This document shows, one piece after another, positions 1 through 6,224 of a stretch of 6,760 nucleotides of DNA. The DNA is from Thermogutta sp. (GTDB taxonomy: Bacteria; Planctomycetota; Planctomycetia; Pirellulales; Thermoguttaceae). A program made the position numbers and the translations under genes. Numbering within the stretch: the stretch's first letter is position 1; every line of letters begins with the position of its first letter. The DNA is taken from the NCBI GenBank assembly GCA_012798155.1, contig JAAZNR010000184.1, positions 1 to 6,760 of the forward strand, written 5' to 3'. The notes beneath the pieces were generated by a model. It was not told the DNA's origin. It did no database searches and worked only from the letters and a program-made list of their open reading frames with translations.

Positions 1-2526
1 AAATACGTCTTCCAGACCCAGTTCGGCGGACGGGGAACCAACCATCATCGCGTCTTGCTCCGCGCGACGGCGGGATTCAATACCAATCGCTGGACGTTCG
101 GCCACGGCGAGGTGGTCTATCGGTTTGAGCTGCCGGGGAGAAAGTTTACTGGTGCGGCGGCGCAATTCGAGGTCGGCTATCACCAGGGCGGGACGATCGC
201 GGCGGAATGCTCGACGGACGGCGACCGATGGACTCGACTGGCGGCCATTTCCGGGCTGGGTACCGCGGAGGGGGCTATTCCCGCCGAATTGCTCCCCGCC
301 GACGCCATCTATGTGCGACTGCGCGCGGAAGGAGAATCGCCTTCCGCACAGGTGTACCAGGTCCGTTTCGAAGCCGATCTGGATCGGCCCACGGAGGACG
401 CCGAGGGCCAAACCTGGTATGCCGCGTGGCAAGGCGAGGCCGAGCCGTCCACGATCTTGGAATCCCTGGAGTGCCAAGAAACCCTGTCCGGATCGCGATC
501 CCTGCACGGCGTCCTGCGAGGCTCGAACGCCGGGCTACGGAAAGCGAGCGTGGCGGTTTCCGTCACGGATCCGGGAGGGCGAACGACGGGGCCGGTGCAA
601 TCCGAAGCAGTCATGGATTCGGCCGGGCAGGCGGAATTCGAAGCGCCCTTGGCTTTGGGGTCGCCCGGCACGCACCTTGCCGAGATTCGCTTCACGGCCG
701 GGGATCGAGAGTTGGGAACCCTGGAGCTGGAAATCCCTGTCGCCGAATTCGAGCGGACGGATTACGGGAACATGGTCGCCGATACCGCGGCCGCCGGCGT
801 ATGGTGGTGCCAAGCGGGCTGGAAAATACCCCGCGAACGACCTCTGCCGCGGTCCTCCGCCGGAGAGTCCGCCGAAGTTCGCCTGGAGGCCCCCAAAGGC
901 GACCACGAGGCCGTTCAGGTCGTCTTGCGGCCAAAACAGGATTTGCAGGGCGTACGCGCGGAGATTTCCGATTTTCACGGACCGGGGGGCGCCGTCATTC
1001 CGGCCGGCTGCGTCGATGTCTTTCGGGTGTATTACCACTTCGTGCACTCGCCCACGGACTATACGGGCGTGCGCGGCTGGTGGCCCGATGCCTTGCCGCC
1101 GCTGGAATCGCCCTTCGCTTTGACGGCCGGGCTGAACCAACCGCTATGGATTCTGGTGCATGTCCCGCGCGACGCCGCCGCCGGGGAATATCGCGGCACG
1201 CTGCGGCTGACGGCCGAGAACTGGGAACTCGACGTGCCGATCCGATTGCAGGTCTGGAATTTCGCCTTGCCCGAACGGAATCACGTCGAAACGGCCTTCG
1301 GTTTCAGCCCGGGCACGGCTTTTCGATATCACAATGTCAAAACCGAAGACGATCGGCGGCGAGTCCTGGATATGTACTATCGAAACTTTTCGCAGCACCG
1401 CATCTCGCCCTACGACCCCGTCCCGTTGGACGATTTCACTGTCAAATTCGACCCGGAGGCCGATCCGCCGCGGGCGATCTTGGATTTCTCGCGCTTCGAT
1501 CCGGCCATGGCCCGGGCCGTCGAGGAGTACCGCTTTACGGGAATTCGGTTGCCGATCCAGGGCATGGGCGGCGGGACTTTCCACGACCGTTACGAGCCGT
1601 CCATCGCGGGCATGGGCGAGGATTCGCCGAAATACCAAGCCATGTTCGCCGATCAAGTGCGGCAACTGGAGCGGCATTTGCGCGAGAAGGGCTGGCTGGA
1701 CCTGGCCTACGTCTATTGGTTCGACGAGCCGGACCCCAAGGACTACGAGTTTGTACGCAACGGCATGGATCGGCTGAAGAGATACGCCCCGGGCCTCCGC
1801 CGCATGTTGACCGAGGAACCGGTCAAGGAACTCTTCGGCGCCGTGGATATCTGGTGTCCCGTCACGCCGAATTACGATCACGAAATCGCGGAAAGCCGGC
1901 GGGCCGAGGGCGAGCATTTTTGGTGGTACGTGTGCACCGGTCCCAAGGCACCGTTTTGCACGCTTTTCATCGACCACCCGGCCACCGAATTGCGGGTATG
2001 GCTGTGGCAAACCTGGCAAAGGAAGATCGAGGGCGTCTTGGTCTGGTCGGCCAATTATTGGACCTCCTCGGCCGCCTTTCCCGAGGGATACCAGGACCCC
2101 TACGACGATCCCATGGGCTACGTCAGCGGTTATTCGACTCCCAAGGGCGTCAAACGCCATTGGGGAAATGGGGATGGGCGATTCGTCTATCCGCCGCTTT
2201 CGGCGCGGGTCCCCGGCCGCAACAACGGGCAACCGATCTTCGACCCGCCGGTCTCCAGCATCCGCTGGGAGATGCTTCGCGAGGGTATCGAGGATTATGA
2301 GATGCTGCACCTCTTGCGGGAACTCTTGCAGGATCACGGCAGCCGATTGTCCGCCGAACAACGCGGCCAATTCCAAGCGCTGCTGGAGGTGCCGCCGGAA
2401 ATCACGCGTGACATGACCGCGTTTACGACCGATCCGCGTCCCATCCATGCGCGGCGCGCGGCGATTGCCCAGGCGATCGAGAGCATCTCGGCCTTGGACG
2501 CCGCTAGCGGTATGTCCTCTCCGTGA
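1..2526 (+). CDS. DUF4091 / GH123-like glycoside hydrolase, 5'-truncated by the window
   Basis: The reading frame is open from base 1 and already reads as protein before the first possible start (TTG at 55), so the gene begins outside the window; 841 residues are visible. Reading window codons: about 25-130 is a beta-sandwich-like segment, 145-250 an Ig-like segment, 255-425 the beta-sandwich that normally precedes the catalytic domain, and about 425-780 a DUF4091 (GH123-type) barrel. Family landmarks are the WFDEPD motif with the Asp-Glu pair at codons 575-576, VDIWCPVTPNYD, FWWYVCTGP, a Trp-rich GVLVWSANYW strand, and SIRWEMLREGIEDYE near the end. In characterised GH123 beta-N-acetylgalactosaminidases an adjacent Asp-Glu pair is catalytic by substrate assistance; that this protein shares the substrate is inference, because most DUF4091 proteins are untested. 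Whether it has a signal peptide cannot be seen. A helical tail ends in DAASGMSSP, which is echoed downstream. No lesion is visible. Confidence 0.9.
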   Translation, partial: KYVFQTQFGGRGTNHHRVLLRATAGFNTNRWTFGHGEVVYRFELPGRKFTGAAAQFEVGYHQGGTIAAECSTDGDRWTRLAAISGLGTAEGAIPAELLPADAIYVRLRAEGESPSAQVYQVRFEADLDRPTEDAEGQTWYAAWQGEAEPSTILESLECQETLSGSRSLHGVLRGSNAGLRKASVAVSVTDPGGRTTGPVQSEAVMDSAGQAEFEAPLALGSPGTHLAEIRFTAGDRELGTLELEIPVAEFERTDYGNMVADTAAAGVWWCQAGWKIPRERPLPRSSAGESAEVRLEAPKGDHEAVQVVLRPKQDLQGVRAEISDFHGPGGAVIPAGCVDVFRVYYHFVHSPTDYTGVRGWWPDALPPLESPFALTAGLNQPLWILVHVPRDAAAGEYRGTLRLTAENWELDVPIRLQVWNFALPERNHVETAFGFSPGTAFRYHNVKTEDDRRRVLDMYYRNFSQHRISPYDPVPLDDFTVKFDPEADPPRAILDFSRFDPAMARAVEEYRFTGIRLPIQGMGGGTFHDRYEPSIAGMGEDSPKYQAMFADQVRQLERHLREKGWLDLAYVYWFDEPDPKDYEFVRNGMDRLKRYAPGLRRMLTEEPVKELFGAVDIWCPVTPNYDHEIAESRRAEGEHFWWYVCTGPKAPFCTLFIDHPATELRVWLWQTWQRKIEGVLVWSANYWTSSAAFPEGYQDPYDDPMGYVSGYSTPKGVKRHWGNGDGRFVYPPLSARVPGRNNGQPIFDPPVSSIRWEMLREGIEDYEMLHLLRELLQDHGSRLSAEQRGQFQALLEVPPEITRDMTAFTTDPRPIHARRAAIAQAIESISALDAASGMSSP

Positions 2527-2616
2527 AAGCGAGTCCGTGAAAGCGAGCAGCGAAGCGCGGGGCTTCGACCCCGGCGCCATCGACGCCGGTACCGGTACGT
2601 CCGCTCCGTGAAAGCG
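2497..2616 (+). repeat. 35-bp imperfect direct repeat spanning the glycosidase stop codon, with a 14-bp tandem unit
   Basis: Bases 2497-2531 (last nine codons, stop and seven following bases of the glycosidase) recur at 2582-2616 with four mismatches. The second copy still reads DAGTGTSAP-stop against DAASGMSSP-stop in the gene. Between them the 14-mer tccgtgaaagcgag occurs twice in exact tandem (2520-2533, 2534-2547); its first 12 bases recur at 2605-2616. A small hairpin, cgaagc/gcttcg with a five-base loop (2551-2567), lies between the copies. It has no T-run after it, so it is a poor intrinsic terminator candidate. Confidence 0.75.
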
Positions 2617-2831
2617 CGGCGGACGGTCGGCTTCTCACGCGCGGGCCGTTCGCCTTGCAGCCGCCGGGCCATCAACGGTCACGTTTTCCGGCACAAGGCT
2701 AAAATAAGGAGATGGTATGAACCGAGCGTTGTCGGCGTGGACCTCGAGAAGGTGTGCTTTCTCGGGCTGGACGGCCGGCGGGCAGTCTCGAGCCGTTGAG
2801 GCAATGCGACGTCGTACAGGAGGAGAACGAT
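2527..2831. other. Gene-poor stretch between the glycosidase and the degraded cluster
   Basis: This stretch of about 305 bases holds the repeat copy ending at 2616 and then no confident gene. A good Shine-Dalgarno (aaggag, 2706-2711) precedes an ATG at 2717. That ATG opens only a 53-codon Arg/Ser/Gly-rich frame ending at 2878, which overlaps the next gene and looks non-coding. The +1 frame through 2716-2799 reads more like protein (VVGVDLEKVCFLGLDG), which could be gene debris, but it has no plausible start. TAAAAT at 2700-2705 resembles a -10 box, but no convincing -35 was seen. Confidence 0.5.
2818..2831 (+). promoter_or_regulatory. Ribosome binding site fixing the TIGR04255 gene start
   Basis: AGGAGGAG at 2818-2825 lies six bases before the ATG at 2832. 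This chooses 2832 over the in-frame upstream start at 2754, whose extra residues (Arg/Gly/Ser-rich) do not resemble the family. Confidence 0.75.
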
Positions 2832-3428
2832 ATGAAAAACAGGATTCCGGTCAGACTCAGGAAGGAGCCTCTGCTTGAGGCGATATGGGAAATCCGCTTC
2901 TCCGGTGCGAAGCCGCTCGTGGCCGACCTGCTTCCGGGAATGCTGTTCAAATCGTTTCCCGGTAAATATGATACGGCGTTCAGGTTACCCGGTGCGGACA
3001 TACCTGCCCCTGTCGTCGAGCACGATCCGAATCTGCGGTATGCTCCTAAAATTCGACTCGAAGGGGCCAATCAGGCTGTTCTGATCGGGGATCGTGTCGT
3101 TTCGTTGAGCCGTCGTCGGCCTTACTCAGGATGGGCGAAGTTTTCCGACGACATTCGAGAACTTGCCGAAGCGGTTCAGGAAACAGGGCTGGTCGACCGG
3201 TTAGAAAGATTCTCTCTGAAATACATCGACCTGATTGAATTGGAAAAACCCGTCGGCCTTGCCCTTCTTGATCTTGGATGGTGTTCACTATGCCGGTTGA
3301 AAAGGAAAGAAGTACCTGTCAGTCGACGAAAGTCTCTTTATCCGAGTCGGAGCCGGTATTCACGCCAAGGACGGACGTGGGCAAGAAACTTTACGCTCTG
3401 CGGGCTAAAGCCGTTTCTGCGGGCATGA
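2832..3428 (+). pseudogene. TIGR04255-family protein, truncated at its 3' end
   Basis: The N-terminal part carries the features of the sporadically distributed TIGR04255 family, whose function is unknown: RLRKEPLLEAIWEIRF at residues 8-23, RYAPKIRLEGANQAVLIGDRVVSLS around 69-93, PYSGWAKF at 97-104 and RFSLKYIDLIE at 126-136. Members usually have roughly 240-270 residues. Here the recognisable part stops near residue 148 (about base 3275). The frame then runs out of phase through the antitoxin gene, giving about 50 Arg-rich residues (RLKRKEVPVSRRKSLYPSRS) with no family character before the stop at 3426-3428. The simplest reading is a deletion that removed the C-terminal half and joined the remnant to the antitoxin. 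The start has an excellent Shine-Dalgarno. Codon use is less GC-rich than in the flanking glycosidase and exporter. The family call is from memory of its motifs; the truncation is inference from length and frame. Confidence 0.65.
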
Positions 3429-3511
3429 AACTGCTTTCCGAAGAGGAAATACTCGAAGAGGTGAGACGTCGGCGGGGGGAAATCGAGGACAATGAAAAGG
3501 ACCGATATTGA
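3290..3511 (+). CDS. Small antitoxin-like protein upstream of a PIN toxin
   Basis: The gene encodes 73 residues. The segment from about 17 on (VSLSESEPVFTPRTDVG, then KKLYALRAKAVSAGMKLLSEEEILEEVRRRRG) matches the pattern of short antitoxins encoded just before PIN toxins: a linker with PRT, then LxxLRxKxxxxGxxLLxxxEIxxEVxxRRG. Such proteins normally bind and block the toxin through the C-terminal helix and often repress their own promoter. I see no clear separate DNA-binding fold. The gene overlaps the PIN reading frame by 20 bases, as usual for these pairs. The start is uncertain: ATG at 3290 is used, ATG at 3278 is in frame, and neither has a clear Shine-Dalgarno, which fits loss of the original upstream region in the deletion that cut the preceding gene. 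The frame is intact, but with its toxin apparently broken it may be an orphan. Confidence 0.65.
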   Translation: MPVEKERSTCQSTKVSLSESEPVFTPRTDVGKKLYALRAKAVSAGMKLLSEEEILEEVRRRRGEIEDNEKDRY

Positions 3512-3909
3512 CGCGAACGTCCTTATCGCCGCATTTCAAGGCGAAGGAGAGGTTTGTCAGCGAGCATTGCGGGTTCTCGACGACCCGGATCGCAAGTTTG
3601 TGGTGAGCGATTATCTGCGGCTTGAGGTGCTCCCAAAACCGACATTCCATAAGAAACGGGAAGAAATCGAGTTCATGCAGGCGGTTTTTGAAAGAGCCGA
3701 GCATTTGGACACGTCTCCGACCTTGACGGGGCGCGCTTACTATGGCCTCGAAATATGACATAACTCCCATGGATGCTCTTCACGTGGGGGCCGCGGCGGT
3801 CGCCGGAGTGGATGAGTTGGTGACGATGGAAAAACCGACGAAGCCGATGTGCAAGGTTGAAGAAGTCATGGTGGTTTCCATCCATTCCGAGGCCGAGGAC
3901 GCCCCATGA
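3492..3909 (+). pseudogene. PIN-domain (VapC-like) ribonuclease toxin with a one-base frameshift
   Basis: The first frame (3492-3758, 88 residues) starts MKRTDIDANVLIAAFQGEGE, the PIN beta-1 strand with the first metal-binding Asp at residue 7, and continues VVSDYLRLEVLPKP with the second acidic residue, Glu45. It then stops prematurely in GRAYYGLEI. The rest of the domain lies in the next frame from about 3733 to 3909: ASKYDITPMDALHVGAAAVAGV, then DELVTMEKPTKP, supplying the PIN DALH motif with its conserved Asp and the late acidic/Thr segment. Removing one G from GGGG at 3728-3731 joins the halves into a single 138-residue protein (417 bases), the usual VapC-type length. VapC-type PIN proteins are Mg-dependent ribonucleases held inactive by the cognate antitoxin, here the overlapping upstream gene. 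The reconstructed stop overlaps the next start by four bases (ATGA). Either a real inactivating mutation or a homopolymer sequencing error would explain it. Confidence 0.8.
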
Positions 3910-4512
3910 GGTTCACCTCGTTCCTGTACAAGAAACCGGTTGATCTCCCGGGCGACCGCCGCATGGTGGTCTGGTACGACGCGGAGGGAGACTTCAAGTC
4001 CTTCCTCGCGGCGTTCCGCGCACCGAACCGCGAGGTACTGTCCACCGAAGCCTCCGTCCTTAAGACTCGCCGCCGGGCCGGCGAGATTTACGGGCTGATG
4101 AACGAATCCGAGAATCCGGCGGAACGGGACCGCTGCCTGCTCATCTACGCCCCATCCGGAGAGGGGTGACCGAAGAAGAAAAGATGAAGGACCTATTCGG
4201 CGTCTACGCCATGGCCGGCGCTCCCTTCGGCGACGCCGAGGACCGGAAGGGCCAATCGCTCGCCCGTCAGGCCGTGCCGGGCAAGGCAGACGAGATCACA
4301 AGGCTTTTCCGTGAGGGAAGGTCGGACATCGCCCTTTTGGACGGTGTGGAAACGACGCCGCGCCGGCCGCTGCGGAACGACGTCTTCCGGACGGAAACGT
4401 CTTCCGGACGGCGACCCCGGCGGAAATCATGGCGGCGGCCCTGTGCAACACGGCGAAAGCAAAGGAGGGTTGCGCCTTCCACGCAACCCCCGGGAATAGA
4501 CGACCATCATAG
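3906..4512 (+). pseudogene. pglZ: N-terminal remnant of a PglZ-like (BREX-type) protein, multiply broken
   Basis: Three frames joined in order read as one protein start. Frame one (3906-4169) has RRMVVWYDAEGDFKSFLAAF near residues 18-37 and ends RDRCLLIYAPSGEG. Frame two (from 4166) continues KMKDLFGVYAMAGAPFGD, QSLARQAVPGKADEITRLF and IALLDGVE. After a 17-bp duplication the third frame gives TATPAEIMAAALCNTAKAKE and stops at 4510-4512. This matches the N-terminal region of PglZ-domain proteins of BREX-like defence loci, which usually run several hundred residues more and carry the alkaline-phosphatase-like PglZ domain; none of that is present. Restoring one G in GGGG (4163-4166) and deleting the 17-bp repeat gives 591 bases, exactly 197 codons, which supports both lesions. 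The ATG overlaps the reconstructed PIN stop (ATGA), implying translational coupling. The frame-two start GTG at 4166 could be taken for a separate gene, but its sequence simply continues the domain. The PglZ assignment is from motif memory. Confidence 0.6.
4381..4411 (+). repeat. 17-bp tandem duplication inside the PglZ remnant
   Basis: The 14-mer cgtcttccggacgg occurs at 4381-4394 and again at 4398-4411, separated by aaa, so the unit is 17 bp. Because 17 is not a multiple of three it throws the frame. Without it the protein reads NDVFRTATPAEIM, which looks family-like; with it the frame becomes TETSSGRRPRRKSW. Confidence 0.85.
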
Positions 4513-4681
4513 GAGCAGCGTAGCTTGGCCGGCTGGGGAAATGGCCGGGTGGCCGGCGAGCAGGCAGGGCGGCTGGGGAGCAGGCAGGGTGGCTGGGGTC
4601 GTAGCGTAGCGAAGCCCCCAGTCACCCACCGAGAGGCTTGCGTCTCGCAGCAACGCCCTACGGTAGACCACAATCATAGGA
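4483..4681 (+). repeat. Repeat-bounded, structured GC-rich intergenic element
   Basis: A 32-bp sequence at 4483-4514 recurs at 4650-4681 with eight mismatches (75% identity); the best-kept core is the tagac...atcatagga part. Between the copies lie a 20-bp tandem repeat, gagcaggcagggcggctggg, at 4558-4577 and 4578-4597 (one mismatch), and two potential hairpins: ctgggg/ccccag (4593-4598 with 4616-4621) and cgaga/tctcg (4630-4634 with 4643-4647). No frame in it looks coding. It begins where the PglZ remnant loses its character and ends at the Shine-Dalgarno of the MFS gene, so it may mark the junction where the rest of pglZ was lost. It resembles dispersed intergenic repeats, but other genomic copies cannot be seen here. 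Confidence 0.6.
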
Positions 4682-4687
4682 GGACGT
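4678..4687 (+). promoter_or_regulatory. Ribosome binding site of the MFS gene, inside the repeat edge
   Basis: AGGAGG (4678-4683) is followed by four bases and ATG at 4688. The first four bases belong to the right-hand 32-bp repeat copy (4650-4681); the matching place in the left-hand copy (4483-4514) continues as ataggagcagcg with no start codon after it. Confidence 0.75.
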
Positions 4688-6049
4688 ATGGCTAGGCTGG
4701 TCGATGCGGAGCATAACCGCGCAACGAGAGAATCTGAGGGCGTGCCCGCCTCGAGCTGGCGCTTCGTGTTTCGGGCGTTGCGGCACCGCAACTACCAACT
4801 GTTTTTCGCCGGCCAGAGCGTCTCCGTGATCGGCACATGGATGGGGCGCATGGCGATCAGTTGGCTGGTCTGGCGGCTGACCGGGTCGGCGGCCATGCTG
4901 GGTCTGGTCGCGTTCCTCGGGGCGCTGCCGTCGCTCGTGCTGGCGCCGTTCGGCGGGTCCGTGGTCGACTGGTTCGGCCGCTACCGTGTGCTGCTAGCCT
5001 CGCAGGCCGGACTCGGTTTGGTGGCTTTGGTCTTGGGCGCGCTCGTACTCACAGGCAATGAGGCGATCTGGTCGGTGATCCTGCTGGAAACCCTGGTGGG
5101 AGTGGTGCGGGCCTTCGATGTCCCCGCCCGGCAGTCGTTGGTCGTAGATCTGGTTGATGACCGCGCAGACCTGGGCAACGTCATTGCCCTCAACTCCACA
5201 ATGGTCCACGGCGCGCAGCTGATCGGCCCGACGGTTGCCGGCCCGGTCATCGCCGCGGTGGGCGAAGGCATCCTGTTCCTCGCGGACGGCTTGAGCTATC
5301 TCTTCGTGATCGCTGCCATGCTGGCCATGCGGATTCCTGCCCGCCGTCAGTCTACGGGCGATCGCGCCTTCCTGGCCCACTTCGCAGAGGGCTGGCGCTA
5401 CACCCGGCGGTCCCTCTCGATCCGCAGTTTCCTGATGCTCATGGCGATGGTGAGCCTGCTGGCCGTGCCCTACACCGTACTGCTCCCGGTCTTCGCCGAC
5501 CGCGTGATCGGCGGTGGGGCGACAACGCTGGGCTTTCTGACGGCCGCGAGCGGAGCCGGTGCCGTGTTGGGCGGCATCTATCTGGCCTCGCGGCGCACCG
5601 TGGTCGGCTTGGGGCGCGTGATCAGCATCGGCGCGGGGCTGTTTGGCGCGGCCCTGATCGCCTTCGCCTTCGCCGGCCGACTGTGGGCGGCGATGCTGCT
5701 GCTGCCCCTCGCCGGGTACGGGATGATGACCGTCATGGCCGGCTGCAATACGGCCTTGCAGACGCTGGTCGACGACGACAAGCGCGGCCGGGTGATGGCC
5801 TTTTTCACCATGGCCTTCCAGGGCACCGCACCGATCGGCAATCTGATCGCCGGCTTCCTCGCCGAACACCTGGGCGTGCAACTCACCGTCGCCGTCGGCG
5901 GCATCGCGTGCCTTGTCTCGGCCTGCTGGTTCCTCATGACCCTGCCCGCGATCCGCGCGGCATCCAAACCCGTCCTCATCGAGCGCGGCGTCATCGCCGC
6001 CGAGGCCGTCCTCGCCACGGCCGAGCGTCAATTGACCAGCGGCGGATGA
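4688..6049 (+). CDS. MFS transporter, MFS_3 / EntS-like exporter family
   Basis: The 453-residue hydrophobic protein has about 12 membrane segments, the usual length for the major facilitator superfamily. A short cytoplasmic lead (1-33) is followed by RNYQLFFAGQSVSVIGTWM at 34-52, the usual first helix of the MFS_3 group (EntS and related putative drug/siderophore exporters). GGSVVDWFGRYRVLL at 89-103 is the motif-A-like loop between helices 2 and 3. Other group landmarks are DVPARQSLVVDLV at 144-156, ALNSTMVHGAQLIGPTVAG at 167-185, and RGRVMAFFTMAFQGTAPIGN at 367-386 in the second half. It should export a small molecule using the proton gradient; the substrate cannot be read from sequence. 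The start at 4688 is fixed by AGGAGG four bases upstream. The frame is intact and strongly GC-rich at third positions, like the glycosidase and unlike the cluster between them. No partner gene or regulator is adjacent, and I see no clear terminator after the stop. Confidence 0.92.
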   Translation: MARLVDAEHNRATRESEGVPASSWRFVFRALRHRNYQLFFAGQSVSVIGTWMGRMAISWLVWRLTGSAAMLGLVAFLGALPSLVLAPFGGSVVDWFGRYRVLLASQAGLGLVALVLGALVLTGNEAIWSVILLETLVGVVRAFDVPARQSLVVDLVDDRADLGNVIALNSTMVHGAQLIGPTVAGPVIAAVGEGILFLADGLSYLFVIAAMLAMRIPARRQSTGDRAFLAHFAEGWRYTRRSLSIRSFLMLMAMVSLLAVPYTVLLPVFADRVIGGGATTLGFLTAASGAGAVLGGIYLASRRTVVGLGRVISIGAGLFGAALIAFAFAGRLWAAMLLLPLAGYGMMTVMAGCNTALQTLVDDDKRGRVMAFFTMAFQGTAPIGNLIAGFLAEHLGVQLTVAVGGIACLVSACWFLMTLPAIRAASKPVLIERGVIAAEAVLATAERQLTSGG

Positions 6050-6074
6050 CTTCGTTCGGACTGCCTCCAGATTC

Positions 6075-6224
6075 GATTGCCCTCAGAGTGCGGGCCTCTC
6101 CCCCATCAGCGCCTGGGGCAAGGCCGCGGCCGCGCTCGCCCACGGCGTGCGGCAGCTCCACGAGCGGGCGGCTTCGCTGACCGCGGAACGGCCCGAGAAC
6201 CCCGAACTCCCCAGGTTACGTTGA
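6075..6224 (+). pseudogene. 3' end of an unrecognised gene (remnant)
   Basis: One frame after the MFS stop reads SPISAWGKAAAALAHGVRQ, then LHERAASLTAERPENPELPRLR and a stop at 6222-6224. It has a strikingly G/C-rich third codon position and an amphipathic, helix-like composition, as in a genuine coding region. There is no start codon and no ribosome binding site; upstream the frame dissolves into the MFS gene's shadow. It looks like the last 40-50 codons of a lost gene joined just downstream of the exporter. I do not recognise the family. Its final 11 codons are part of the 70-bp tandem repeat that follows. Confidence 0.4.

Noticed and set aside
207..2300. 697-residue + strand frame overlapping the glycosidase
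   Set aside because: Its Arg/Gly-rich composition is typical of an out-of-frame GC-rich gene, while the frame from base 1 has the catalytic motifs.
2551..2567. Terminator after the glycosidase
   Set aside because: It has only a six-pair stem and no following T-run; noted within the repeat instead.
1144..2580. 478-residue open frame on the - strand opposite the glycosidase
   Set aside because: It is antisense to a clear DUF4091 protein, rich in Arg/Gly/His, and has no family motif; GC-rich genes often create such long shadows.
2717..2878. 53-residue leader peptide with a good Shine-Dalgarno
   Set aside because: The frame is Arg/Ser/Gly-rich with no protein-like pattern and overlaps the next gene; a chance start cannot be excluded.
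4166..4609. Separate 147-residue gene starting at GTG
   Set aside because: Its first part continues the PglZ-like domain of the preceding frame, and its tail after the 17-bp duplication is Arg-rich nonsense running into the intergenic repeat.
4994..6031. 345-residue - strand frame opposite the MFS gene
   Set aside because: It is dominated by Gly, Asp, His and Gln, shows no domain, and lies opposite an intact membrane protein.
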